NCBI GenBank assembly: GCA_031410915.1
Contig: JANNZY010000051.1
Span: 1-18,408 of the forward strand
Direction: 5' to 3'
Source: WLMZ01 sp031410915
GTDB lineage: Bacteria > Actinomycetota > Acidimicrobiia > Acidimicrobiales > Ilumatobacteraceae
Length of the DNA stretch: 18,408 nucleotides
The translations under genes and the position numbers were made by a program. Below the pieces are notes generated by a model. That model was not told the DNA's origin. It searched no databases and was given only the letters and a program-made list of their open reading frames with translations. This document shows, one piece after another, positions 1-7,717 of the stretch (positions are counted from its first letter, which is position 1; each line of letters starts with the position of its first letter).

Positions 1-65
1 GCAACGGCACCTATCGCCTAGAGATCACGCCGACGGATCCGGGGCAAGCAGCCTTCCGAAAGTAG
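1..65 (+). CDS. 3' end of an unidentified gene (partial)
   Basis: Reading from base 3, twenty codons run to a TAG at 63-65. The peptide ends in TPTDPGQAAFRK and has ordinary protein-like composition for a GC-rich genome. It is cut by the window edge, so neither family nor function can be assigned. A small inverted repeat lies 20 bp downstream and could be its terminator. The fragment is too short to exclude a chance open frame. Confidence 0.35.
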   Translation, partial: NGTYRLEITPTDPGQAAFRK

Positions 66-453
66 GTAGCCCGCTTCTACCGGATCTTCTACCGGACGGG
101 TAGAAACTGGTCACTTTCGTCCAGCACGCTCCAGCATGACGAATCGCCAAAAGACCAGATCAGACGGTACGAGATGGACTCAACAACACCAGCCAACACC
201 TCTTCAACGAGAGTTCAAGTCCCCCCTCGCCCACTGGAAGACCTGGTCCTTGAAGACGGATGCCGCCGTCGCGAAGCGATCAGCGTTCGCTCAGCGACGC
301 GCTTGAGATTGCGCACTGGGCGACGCGTCCGGCCTTCCCGTCAACGGCGGGGCGCTCTTGACCTCGATGACGCGCCACCGGCCGCTGAGCGTGATGTCGA
401 CGCGGGACGGCGACTCGTCGCATCAGCCGCGGCAAGAGTCGATCGACGCGTGT
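66..453. other. 388-bp stretch without a convincing gene
   Basis: Open frames exist on both strands, but their translations are Arg/Ser-rich shadow-like peptides without recognisable motifs or ribosome sites. It contains a 13-bp tandem duplication with a hairpin at 75-106, a piece resembling a tRNA T-arm plus acceptor end near 209-236, and a short minus-strand frame (291-422) with protein-like composition but no start codon. It may hold decayed coding DNA or the 3' flank of the methyltransferase gene. Confidence 0.4.
75..106. repeat. 13-bp tandem duplication ending in an inverted repeat
   Basis: TTCTACCGGA occurs at 75-84 and again at 88-97. The second copy runs into GGTAGAA at 100-106, so TTCTACC and GGTAGAA form a 7-bp inverted repeat with a 5-nt loop (88-106). 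There is no T-tract. It sits 10-40 bp after the stop of the partial gene, so it could be a weak terminator or an operator. Confidence 0.35.
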
Positions 454-1392
454 TCAGCGCTGCCAGGCCGTTGCGATGGCGGCGACGTGGCGGTGGTCTG
501 TGCCGCAGCAGCCGCCGATGACGTGCAGGTTCGGCAGCCGGTCCCGCAGCGCCACGTACCGGCGCGCCAGGTCGTCGGGATCGCCCTCGTCGAGCTCGAC
601 CATCTCGTCGAGTTCGGCATGGCTGAGTGCGGATGCGTTGGCCCGGACTCCGCCGATCCGGTGCGCCCAGGGAGCTGTTGGATCGAGCACATGGTCGAAG
701 TGTGTCGGGTGAGCGCAGTTGATCATGTAGTGCAGCGGGTAGGCACCAGTCGCCGCATCGGTGGCCGCGATCGCCTCGCCGAGGGACATGCCGGTAGGCA
801 GGCGCCCGTCGGTCTCGAGCGTGAACGACACGACGGCGGGCACCCCTGCAGCGCGGGCGGCAAGCGCGATCCCAGCGGCTTCTCCGACGTATCCCATGGT
901 GAGCGCGGTGATCACGTCGACGCCGGCGTCGGCCATCCGCCGGATTTGGAACCCGTGGCAGTCGGCGGCGGCCTCGGACGTCATCGAGGCGTCGACCTGG
1001 TAACCATCACCGCGGGGACCCACCGGGCCGTTGATCAGGAATGGCTGGTTGCCGCGCCAGGTGGATCGCACGTCGGCGACGATCTGGATGCATGCATCGA
1101 TCAGGGATCCGAGTGTGCCGAGGTCATGGCCGAGCACCACAGCCCAGTCGGGATTCGCTCGCCACGTGGCCGCATCCAGCACCGGCGCTGCTCCGATTGA
1201 CGACGCGATTGCGACGTAGTGCTGCAGGTACTCGGTGAGCAAGGCCCGACCCGTGGCAGTGGCGGCCAACGGGTACGCCGCGAACGCCGGGAGGTCGACG
1301 CCGCGTTGGAACAGCAGCCAGGTCTCGAGCCCGGCATCGGTGACGACGGTGGTGCCCTTGGCGGGCCATGGGGTGCGTGTCATGTTGTCCAT
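454..1392 (-). CDS. homocysteine S-methyltransferase family protein
   Basis: A protein of about 312 residues of the homocysteine S-methyltransferase (MmuM/BHMT-like, pfam S-methyl_trans) family. Members move a methyl group from a donor such as S-methylmethionine to homocysteine, using zinc held by three cysteines. The zinc site is visible: one Cys in INCAHPTHFDHV (about C226) and the Cys pair in GGCCGTDHRHV (about C295/C296). The N-terminal strand VVTDAGLETWL is also typical, and the length matches the single-domain family rather than full MetH. The ATG at 1392 is chosen because the frame upstream (to 1548) is low-complexity and overlaps the preceding gene; an ATG at 1383 with AGGA 11 nt upstream is equally possible. 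The gene starts about 60 bp after the stop of the large regulator on the same strand and may be cotranscribed with it. The methyl donor cannot be read from sequence. Confidence 0.88.
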   Translation of the reverse strand: MDNMTRTPWPAKGTTVVTDAGLETWLLFQRGVDLPAFAAYPLAATATGRALLTEYLQHYVAIASSIGAAPVLDAATWRANPDWAVVLGHDLGTLGSLIDACIQIVADVRSTWRGNQPFLINGPVGPRGDGYQVDASMTSEAAADCHGFQIRRMADAGVDVITALTMGYVGEAAGIALAARAAGVPAVVSFTLETDGRLPTGMSLGEAIAATDAATGAYPLHYMINCAHPTHFDHVLDPTAPWAHRIGGVRANASALSHAELDEMVELDEGDPDDLARRYVALRDRLPNLHVIGGCCGTDHRHVAAIATAWQR

Positions 1393-1454
1393 GTTCCTAT
1401 GGGATCGCACGGCGACAGCGGCTGCTCGTGGATTCCCTGAGGGTTGTCTGAGGA

Positions 1455-3995
1455 TCAGTCCGCTGGGCGCTGCTGGCGCCGGTCGAGGGCTGTGGCGGCG
1501 AGCCGGACCGCGTCGTACAGCCCCAGGGCGGCACCTGCTGCCCACCACTTCTCGAAGCTCTCGACGTCGACCGAGCCGCGGAGGTGCTCGATGACCGCTG
1601 GCAGACGTTCGGCTTGCGGTCCAAAGCTGACTCGACGAGTGTCGCCGGATGTCGCTGCCGCCAACTGGATTGCGGTCATGGTGTCACCGCTCTCCTTCAA
1701 CGGTTCGATGACTTCGCGAACCGCGGTCAACGCATGGACCAGATTCCCGTGCCGCAAGTACCCATGGAGGCAATCGGCGTATGTGTCGAGTGCCTTGTCT
1801 CGTTCGCCGGCGCGTGACAGTTCGGTCGCGAGCGACATCCTCGCGACGGAGGCAACGAAGGAGTTCCCCACGGTGGACGCCACCTCGATTGCGGAGACGA
1901 AAGCATCGGTGGCCGATGGGTCTCCGAGCGCGCTCAGCAACTCGCCGCGGGTGTAGCTCAACCAGCCCTGGTCGGACGGCGAGCAGCGGTTCGCATCGAA
2001 GCGCGCGATGAGCTCGAGACCGAGATGGGGGTCGCCGAGGAAGGCCTCGGCGAGGGCGTGATCGACGACGCCTGTCGCTTCGAGGTGCGGATCCTCCAGC
2101 GCGGCGCCGAGCGCGCGTAGTTCGCCGGTTGCGCTGAGCGTCCCCGCGTAGTCGCCCGAGTAGATCGCCACGTCGGCGATGATCTCCCACGCCGTGGCCT
2201 GGACACGTGATTCCTGCGATGTCAGCGCCGTCTGGGCATGCGCCGTCGCCTGGTCGAGATTGCCCCGGTTTGCTTCGGCCCCGGCCACCAGCGCGTGCGC
2301 GCCGCGCGCCGGAACCAGCGGATCGGTGGCGAGCAGTGCGCGCGCCCATTCCTCGGGCTCGTTCCAGAACGAGGAGTAGGTGAAGAGATGAAGCGATGTG
2401 CACAAGGCATCGGCGACGATCGGGTCGTGGGCCTGCGCCCAACGTTGTGCCGCACGGAGCTCGGCGGCAATGCCCTCGAGACGGCGACGGCCCGCGTGCT
2501 CATCGGTAGAGCGGATGCGACGGTCCGCGCCGGCCGCGACCGCGGAGAAGTGGCGTGCATGACGAGCACGCATCTCGCCGGCGCGGCCGGACGACTCGAA
2601 TCTGGCGGTCACCGACGATCGAACTGTCTGCAGCATCCGGTACTGGGCCGACGTGGCCGTCAGATCCGTCGCCAACAGCGAGCGTTCCGCAAGATCAGCG
2701 AGTTGGACCGCGGTCGCCGACCCTGTTTCGAGCACGACCGCAGCGTCGTCGACGGTGACAGCGCCCGCGAACACGCAACAGTCCTCGAACATCTGCCGCT
2801 TGTCGTCGGGCAGGAGGCCGACTGACCAGTTCACCAGCGAGTCCACATTCCGGTGGCGGTGCCCGCTCGATCGATGCGACACCTGCAGCACCGGTGCGCC
2901 GGCATCGAGCGAGTCGACGATGTCGCCGAACGTCATCGAGCCGAACCGACCGGCTGCCATCTCGATCGTCAGTGGGAGTCGATCGAGCTTGGCCAGCAAG
3001 GCGTCGATCCGTTCGCGGTCGATGGCGTCCAGGTCCCCACCGCGCCCCGCCGCGTCGACTCGCTGGGCGAACAGAGCGACGGCCGAAGCTGGGTCGAGCG
3101 GCGCAACCTCGTGGATCCACTCGCCGCCGACTCCCAACCGCGAGCGACTCGTGGCGAGGATCCGAACCAGTCGATCGGGCACCGACAGCACGCGGTCGAT
3201 CAGTTCGGCAGCGCTGTCGACAACGTGCTCGCAATTGTCGAACACGACCAGTGCGTCCCGTCGCGCAATCGCCGAAATGGTGGTGGCGGGTCGTGCCGCG
3301 TCCAGTGATACAGAAATTGCGAGGGCGACCGCCGGCAGAACGTCAGCGCCCGGCTCGAGCGTGCTCAAGTCGACGAAGTGGCCGGCGTCGTCGCCGCTGA
3401 GCCCTGTGCCGCTGACCCGTGTGCCGCTGAGCACCGCCCGTGCGAGCGCCGTCTTGCCCGCGCCTCCGGGGCCGACCAGAGTGACGAGCGGGTGCAGACG
3501 GAGCGACGACACTGTGCCCGCATAGTCGTCGTCACGCCCGATGAGTCCGACCGCCACGGCCGGCCGCATCGCGTGCTCGTCGATGAGGCGCGCGATAAAG
3601 CGATAACCGCGACCGCGCACATTGTGGATGCTGTGTTGCGAAGCCCCGTCGTCGCCCACCGCCCGCCGCGCCTCTTTGACGCGCGTCGTCAGGTTCGCTT
3701 CGGAGACGAAGTGGTGCTTCCACACGCCATCGAGCAGATCGGTCTTGGTCAGCACTCGATCCCGGTGCTCGATGAGGAGCACAAGGAGATCGAACGCCTG
3801 CGGCTCGAGATGCACGGCAACGCCAGCGCGTCGGATCTCACGGCACGCCGGATCGACCTCGACGTCGTTGAACCGGTACACAGCAGGAGTCTTGCAGCTG
3901 GCGAGCGAACCGAATCCGGTGTCGTGAGCCGTCCGGCTGCTGACGGTACCGAAATCGTCATTGGTCCGCGGCGGGCATGGGCGCCCTCGCGCCAT
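1455..3995 (-). CDS. winged-helix / STAND-type ATPase transcriptional regulator
   Basis: A large regulator of about 846 residues. Residues about 39-135 form an OmpR/PhoB-type winged helix (Trans_reg_C), from VYRFNDVEVDP to HNVRGRGYRFIARL. A STAND/NB-ARC-like P-loop ATPase follows, with Walker A GPGGAGKT (about 175-182) and Walker B ALVVFDNCEHV (about 248-257), and then the RILATSRSRLG segment usual in this class. The C-terminal half is helical, Ala-rich and TPR-like. The domain order matches known actinobacterial wHTH-ATPase-TPR activators. There is no BTAD domain of the SARP type and no receiver, so the input is probably a ligand or protein sensed by the TPR part. The start is uncertain: ATG 3995 is given, while GTG 4010 and GTG 3881 (directly before the winged helix, as in many relatives) are alternatives. 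The nearest likely target is the downstream methyltransferase gene. Confidence 0.85.
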   Translation of the reverse strand: MARGRPCPPRTNDDFGTVSSRTAHDTGFGSLASCKTPAVYRFNDVEVDPACREIRRAGVAVHLEPQAFDLLVLLIEHRDRVLTKTDLLDGVWKHHFVSEANLTTRVKEARRAVGDDGASQHSIHNVRGRGYRFIARLIDEHAMRPAVAVGLIGRDDDYAGTVSSLRLHPLVTLVGPGGAGKTALARAVLSGTRVSGTGLSGDDAGHFVDLSTLEPGADVLPAVALAISVSLDAARPATTISAIARRDALVVFDNCEHVVDSAAELIDRVLSVPDRLVRILATSRSRLGVGGEWIHEVAPLDPASAVALFAQRVDAAGRGGDLDAIDRERIDALLAKLDRLPLTIEMAAGRFGSMTFGDIVDSLDAGAPVLQVSHRSSGHRHRNVDSLVNWSVGLLPDDKRQMFEDCCVFAGAVTVDDAAVVLETGSATAVQLADLAERSLLATDLTATSAQYRMLQTVRSSVTARFESSGRAGEMRARHARHFSAVAAGADRRIRSTDEHAGRRRLEGIAAELRAAQRWAQAHDPIVADALCTSLHLFTYSSFWNEPEEWARALLATDPLVPARGAHALVAGAEANRGNLDQATAHAQTALTSQESRVQATAWEIIADVAIYSGDYAGTLSATGELRALGAALEDPHLEATGVVDHALAEAFLGDPHLGLELIARFDANRCSPSDQGWLSYTRGELLSALGDPSATDAFVSAIEVASTVGNSFVASVARMSLATELSRAGERDKALDTYADCLHGYLRHGNLVHALTAVREVIEPLKESGDTMTAIQLAAATSGDTRRVSFGPQAERLPAVIEHLRGSVDVESFEKWWAAGAALGLYDAVRLAATALDRRQQRPAD
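3393..3437 (-). repeat. in-frame 15-bp tandem repeat, three copies
   Basis: GCCGCTGA recurs at 3393, 3408 and 3423, exactly 15 bp apart. It gives three five-residue units (LSGTR, VSGTG, LSGDD) just after the Walker A motif of the regulator. The repeat keeps frame, so copy-number change would lengthen or shorten a surface loop without breaking the protein. Confidence 0.7.
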
Positions 3996-4090
3996 GACAC
4001 ATGCAGCCACTCTGCGACCCGCTGCAACCCGGGCTCATGACACGGCGCGTAGACCCTGCCGGGTGCGCGGGACGGTGACGTTCGGTGCGG

Positions 4091-6478
4091 TCAGTCGAAG
4101 TAGCCGGTGACGTCGACGACGAGGTGGCTGCCGCCGGACACGAAGTAGGACACGCTGCCCGCTCCGTTGCTCCCGACCTTGGTCAGCGTGAGCGACGAGC
4201 GGTCCTGGTTGATGCCGGTCGTGTTGCCATTGCTGGCGAGTGGTCGCACTTCGTCGGCCGGGAACGCAGTCACGAACCCGGGTCCGAAGGTCTCGGTCAT
4301 CGTCACGTTCTGCGAGATCGCCTTGGCCCCGTTCGGCACCGGGTTACCCGGATCCAACGACTGTGTCATGCCGATCTGGAAGAACTGCAGCGCCTGGCCG
4401 GTGCGGCTGTCGGCTTGGCGACTCGGCGCGACCACGTGGTACAGCCCCGACGGCGAGGTGCCGACGGCGAAGTAGCCGGCGACGTCGACGACGACATCGT
4501 CGACGTTGGACAGCCGCAAGCTGACCGTGCCGTCGCCACCGACCGGCACGATCACCAGGTTCGGCCGGATGTCACCGTTGCCGTTGACGTTCAGGATCGA
4601 CGTCGGTGGCAGCGGGGTGCCCGTCGCGTAGGCCGACACGAACCCCGCGGGCGAGCCGGCGTTGGAGATGCCAGTGACGATCAAGGCAACGGCTTGCACC
4701 GTTGCGGGCACACCGCCGAGCGATGACACGCCCACACGGACGTCGGCGATCGGACCAGTGGATGAGCGCGTGTAGCTGTTGCCGTTCGCAGTCGCCGGCA
4801 GGCGGGTGTCGGTCAGGCGAGCCGGCGAGAGTGCGTTGTAGCGACCGCCGCTGCCGCTCGGGGCGACTTCTTGGAACACGCCGAGCACGTCGATCACGAG
4901 GTCGCTCGTGACCGATGAGAAGACGGTGATGTTGCCGTCGGCATCGACCGGCACGATCGACGCATTGGCCACGAACTCGCCAGCTCCGGCGTTGACGTTG
5001 GACGTGGATGGGAGCTCGGTGCGCGCCTGCGACGCCCACACGTACCCGGGACCGACCGGCTGCACCATCGTGAGGTTGACCAGCGCGGCCTTGACCGCTG
5101 AGTTGTCGATGCCGAGGTCGACGAGCCGTGTCGTGCCGCCACGGATCGGGCCGGCGAGCACACCGGTGTTGTCGCGGGTGTCGTAGGCCCGGCTCGACGT
5201 CGCCAATGGCGTGTACGCAAGCGTGCCCGAGGTCGCCGGCGCAGGCGCGTCGTAGGTGATCTTGCGCAGCTGACTGCTGCCGTTGGTGACGTAGTACAAC
5301 GCCGGGTCGCCGGGCTGGGCGATGAACGCCATGTCGGTGATCACTCCGCTACCGGTGTGGAATGGGTTCGCGTAGTCCACCGTCCCTGCGGCGGTGCGCT
5401 GCCAGATCTTGTTGCAGCCGCCGTCGGCGAACAGGTACGAGTTGTCGTACTGCGCCGGCCACACTCCGTTGGGCACGAATGCCCCGGCCGTGATGTACGT
5501 GCAGCCGGTCGAGTGCGCGTACGCCGTCAGTGGATCAGTGACGCCGCCGCCGGGGGGCGAGCAGTTCGTGGTCGAACCGTTGACGCAGAAACCCTCGCGT
5601 GACGACCATCCGTAGTTCGCGCCCTTGATGCCCTCGTCCACTTCCTCCCAGGTGCCCTGGCCGACGTCGTTGATGAAGAAGCGGGTCGTGCCGACGTTCG
5701 GGTCGAATGCGAACCGGTACGGGTTGCGCAACCCGTAGGCGAACGTCTCGGTGCAACGCACGAAGCTCGGCGCAGCCGTGCCACTCATGGCACACGACGC
5801 GGAGTTGGCGACACCGACCAGCGGGTTGTCGGCGGGCACGCTGCCGTCGGTTCGGATGCGCAGGATCTTGCCGTTGAGGAGGCTGAAGTCCTGCGCCGCG
5901 CTGCCACCACCGCCGCGCGGGTTCGTGCCGGCGTCACCGACGGAGACGTACAGATAGCCGTCCTGGCCGACCTCGAGATCTCCGCCGTCGTGGTTGCCGC
6001 CTGTGGCCGCGATGTTGTCGAGCAGGATCACCTCGGACTGCGGCACGATCGTGTTCGCACTCATCGTGAACCGGCTCACCCGATTGGCACGCCCGGTGGC
6101 GTCGTTGCAGCTGCCGCCGGCAACAGCGTGGGAGTAGTAGAGGTACACCACGCCGTTGGTGATGAACGCCGGGTCGGCCGCTGCGCCGAGCAGGCCCATC
6201 TCGCTGCCGGTGCAGACGCTGAGACTGAGTGCGTCGTTGGTCAGCAGCGTGCCGTTGGGGAGCAGGATGCGCACGTTGCCGGCCTTCTCCGTGATCATCG
6301 CCCGCCCGCCTGGCAGCGGCGCGATGCCGGTCGGCGAACTGAGGTTGTTGCCGGCCGGATTCGGCACCTGGGTGTCGGAGAAGCCAGCCGGTACGGCCGC
6401 CGCCGGCAACGAGCTGGTCGTCAGCCCGATCGCGAGCGAGCCCAGGATCATGGAAACAACAGCCAGCAATCGACGCAT
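4091..6478 (-). CDS. secreted PQQ-dependent sugar dehydrogenase with three C-terminal repeats
   Basis: A 795-residue exported protein. Residues 1-28 are a Sec signal peptide (MRRLLAVVSMILGSLAIGL, cleavage near PAAA). Residues about 35-415 are a glucose/sorbosone dehydrogenase (soluble aldose sugar dehydrogenase) beta-propeller. It shows the catalytic-His strand GGNHDGGDLEVGQDGYLYVSVGD (His about 163), the FAYGLRNPYRFAFDP strand (about 246-260) and DVGQGTWEEVDEG. The family oxidises aldoses with PQQ outside the membrane. Residues about 425-795 hold three copies of a roughly 115-residue repeat, each opening with a DTR/DSR motif and closing with V(I/V)DVxGxF; this tail is not part of ordinary enzymes of the family. 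The start is fixed by GAGGGG 8 nt before ATG 6478. A tandem operator-like repeat lies upstream. PQQ synthesis genes are not in the window. Substrate unknown. Confidence 0.9.
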   Translation of the reverse strand: MRRLLAVVSMILGSLAIGLTTSSLPAAAVPAGFSDTQVPNPAGNNLSSPTGIAPLPGGRAMITEKAGNVRILLPNGTLLTNDALSLSVCTGSEMGLLGAAADPAFITNGVVYLYYSHAVAGGSCNDATGRANRVSRFTMSANTIVPQSEVILLDNIAATGGNHDGGDLEVGQDGYLYVSVGDAGTNPRGGGGSAAQDFSLLNGKILRIRTDGSVPADNPLVGVANSASCAMSGTAAPSFVRCTETFAYGLRNPYRFAFDPNVGTTRFFINDVGQGTWEEVDEGIKGANYGWSSREGFCVNGSTTNCSPPGGGVTDPLTAYAHSTGCTYITAGAFVPNGVWPAQYDNSYLFADGGCNKIWQRTAAGTVDYANPFHTGSGVITDMAFIAQPGDPALYYVTNGSSQLRKITYDAPAPATSGTLAYTPLATSSRAYDTRDNTGVLAGPIRGGTTRLVDLGIDNSAVKAALVNLTMVQPVGPGYVWASQARTELPSTSNVNAGAGEFVANASIVPVDADGNITVFSSVTSDLVIDVLGVFQEVAPSGSGGRYNALSPARLTDTRLPATANGNSYTRSSTGPIADVRVGVSSLGGVPATVQAVALIVTGISNAGSPAGFVSAYATGTPLPPTSILNVNGNGDIRPNLVIVPVGGDGTVSLRLSNVDDVVVDVAGYFAVGTSPSGLYHVVAPSRQADSRTGQALQFFQIGMTQSLDPGNPVPNGAKAISQNVTMTETFGPGFVTAFPADEVRPLASNGNTTGINQDRSSLTLTKVGSNGAGSVSYFVSGGSHLVVDVTGYFD

Positions 6479-6486
6479 GGGATCAA

Positions 6487-6492
6487 CCCCTC
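6487..6492 (-). promoter_or_regulatory. ribosome binding site of the sugar dehydrogenase gene
   Basis: GAGGGG on the minus strand lies 8 nt before the ATG at 6478 and supports that start. Confidence 0.65.
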
Positions 6493-6500
6493 ATAGTGGT

Positions 6501-6626
6501 GCGATCGGAAGAGCCCACTGTAGGAGGTCGCCTCCTCACCAGCCCATCACAGACCCAACTCCCGATCGGCGATCGGAAACGCCCACTGCCGGAGGCCACC
6601 TCGTCGCCGCCCATCACAGACCCAAC
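6501..6626. repeat. two direct copies of a 58-59 bp element with internal dyads
   Basis: Copy 1 (6501-6559) and copy 2 (6569-6626) both start GCGATCGGAA and end GCCCATCACAGACCCAAC, with most bases between them shared and one length difference. Each holds an inverted repeat of the form GAGGNNNCCTC; in copy 1 it extends to a perfect AGGAGG-TCG-CCTCCT (6522-6536). Copy 1 also carries TACAGT on the minus strand (6522-6517), a possible -10 box about 40 bp before the dehydrogenase start. The layout suggests duplicated operators upstream of that gene. Confidence 0.65.
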
Positions 6627-6627
6627 C

Positions 6628-6674
6628 TTCGCGCTGCCCTCGGGGCCGCTGTGCGGCCCCCGAGGCAGCGCGAA
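6628..6674 (-). terminator. long hairpin after the Tat lipoprotein gene
   Basis: Two 22-nt arms (6628-6649 and 6653-6674) around a 3-nt loop are complementary at all but three positions and very GC-rich. The hairpin lies 10 bp after the stop at 6684 of the leftward lipoprotein gene. There is no U-tract, as is common for actinobacterial hairpin terminators. It also separates that gene from the dehydrogenase promoter region. Confidence 0.6.
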
Positions 6675-6683
6675 ATCGAGGGC

Positions 6684-7643
6684 TCAGCAGGCGTCGCCGG
6701 GGAGAAACGCGATCGCCGACACCTGGTAGATCACGTCGCCCTCGGTGAAGTAGGTCAACTGGTTGGCTTCGGTCAGCAGCGCGCCGACCGTTGCCGCCGA
6801 CGCGATTGCGCACTCCACTGCGTCGCCGAGCGCCACGCCCGCGTCGGCCGGCCACGCGACACGGGTCGGCTCGACGTCGAGTCCGGACAGCTCCTCCTCG
6901 GTCACGGCGCGAGCCTGCAACCGGTAGGACTCTGGCGCAAGCGGGATCTCGGCACCGAGGTTGTCTGCGCCGACCACCGCCGACAGGTCCGAGATCAGCT
7001 CGACGAACTTGGCGAGGGCTTGGCGCGCGTCGGTCTTCTCCGGCGTGTCGAAACCGAGCGCAGCCGCCTGGTGCAGGAAGTTCTGTCCTTTGGCGTTGAT
7101 GATCACCTGCGTGTCGGCAGCGTCGGCCACCATGATCTCGGCGCTGTAGTCGGGCGGAGTCTGCAGCAGACGGGCGGTCTCGGCCAGGTCGAGCAGGCGC
7201 TGGACGCCGGCTTCGGTGATCGATCGCTCGTTCAGGGCCGGCAGGAGCGGTCCGGGGTAGATGGCCGCCACGACGCCGCCCTGGATGACACGGCCGTCGC
7301 CGGTGACCAGCAAGCTGGGCGCGTTCGTGAACGCGAAGCCCTGCGGCACGAACCCACCGACGTAGCCGAAGCGCAACACGATCTCGTTCTTGCCGGTCGG
7401 GTGCTCGATGCCGGTGCCGCTGCCGGTGCCGGTTGTCGTGCCTCCGGTCGTCGTATTGCCGGTCGTCGTGTCGCCAGTCGAGTTGGCCGTTGTGTCCACT
7501 GTGGTGTCAGCGGTCTGCGCGTCGCTGCCACAGGCGCTCAACAGCGCGGCGATCGCCGGCGTTGCGACGAGCCCGCCGAGCAGCGTGCGGCGCGAGAACC
7601 CACCTCCGGTGGGCAGGTTGGAGGGTGCGTGGTTCACGTTCAT
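6684..7643 (-). CDS. Tat-type lipoprotein of unknown function
   Basis: A 319-residue exported lipoprotein whose domain I do not recognise. The N terminus has a twin-arginine motif FSRRTLLGG (about residues 16-24), a hydrophobic stretch and a lipobox LLSAC with the lipidated Cys at about 38. A Thr/Gly-rich linker of roughly 35 residues follows, built of TTT/GG units, and then a folded domain from about residue 80, beginning EIVLRFGYVGGFVP and ending GDAC. No catalytic motif is apparent. ATG 7643 is used; GTG 7637 has GAGG at a better distance (7 nt) and may be the true start. It is divergent from glnII with 172 bp between, so the two could share a regulatory region, but nothing links its function to nitrogen metabolism. 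Confidence 0.8.
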   Translation of the reverse strand: MNVNHAPSNLPTGGGFSRRTLLGGLVATPAIAALLSACGSDAQTADTTVDTTANSTGDTTTGNTTTGGTTTGTGSGTGIEHPTGKNEIVLRFGYVGGFVPQGFAFTNAPSLLVTGDGRVIQGGVVAAIYPGPLLPALNERSITEAGVQRLLDLAETARLLQTPPDYSAEIMVADAADTQVIINAKGQNFLHQAAALGFDTPEKTDARQALAKFVELISDLSAVVGADNLGAEIPLAPESYRLQARAVTEEELSGLDVEPTRVAWPADAGVALGDAVECAIASAATVGALLTEANQLTYFTEGDVIYQVSAIAFLPGDAC

Positions 7644-7673
7644 GCCTCGTCAGACGTCCACGATCGAGCCATC

Positions 7674-7685
7674 GGTTCCCGAACC
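7674..7685. promoter_or_regulatory. 12-bp inverted repeat in the lipoprotein/glnII divergent region
   Basis: GGTTC-CC-GAACC is a 5+2+5 inverted repeat, 31 bp upstream of the lipoprotein start and 130 bp upstream of glnII. It is a candidate site for a dimeric regulator, but short dyads arise by chance. Confidence 0.3.
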
Positions 7686-7717
7686 CGTCGAAACCACGCG
7701 TCATCTGGCGCTGTCGC

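Noticed and set aside
209..236. Possible tRNA 3' end or phage attachment remnant (AGTTCAAGTCCCCCCTCGCC)
   Set aside because: The TTCAAGT loop and acceptor-like CCTCGCCCA look tRNA-like, but the T-stem sides (GAGAG/CCCCC) do not pair and no matching 5' half with GGGCGAGG was found upstream.
2653..3525. 290-residue plus-strand open frame opposite the STAND regulator
   Set aside because: Ser/Arg/Thr-rich shadow of the ATPase coding sequence.
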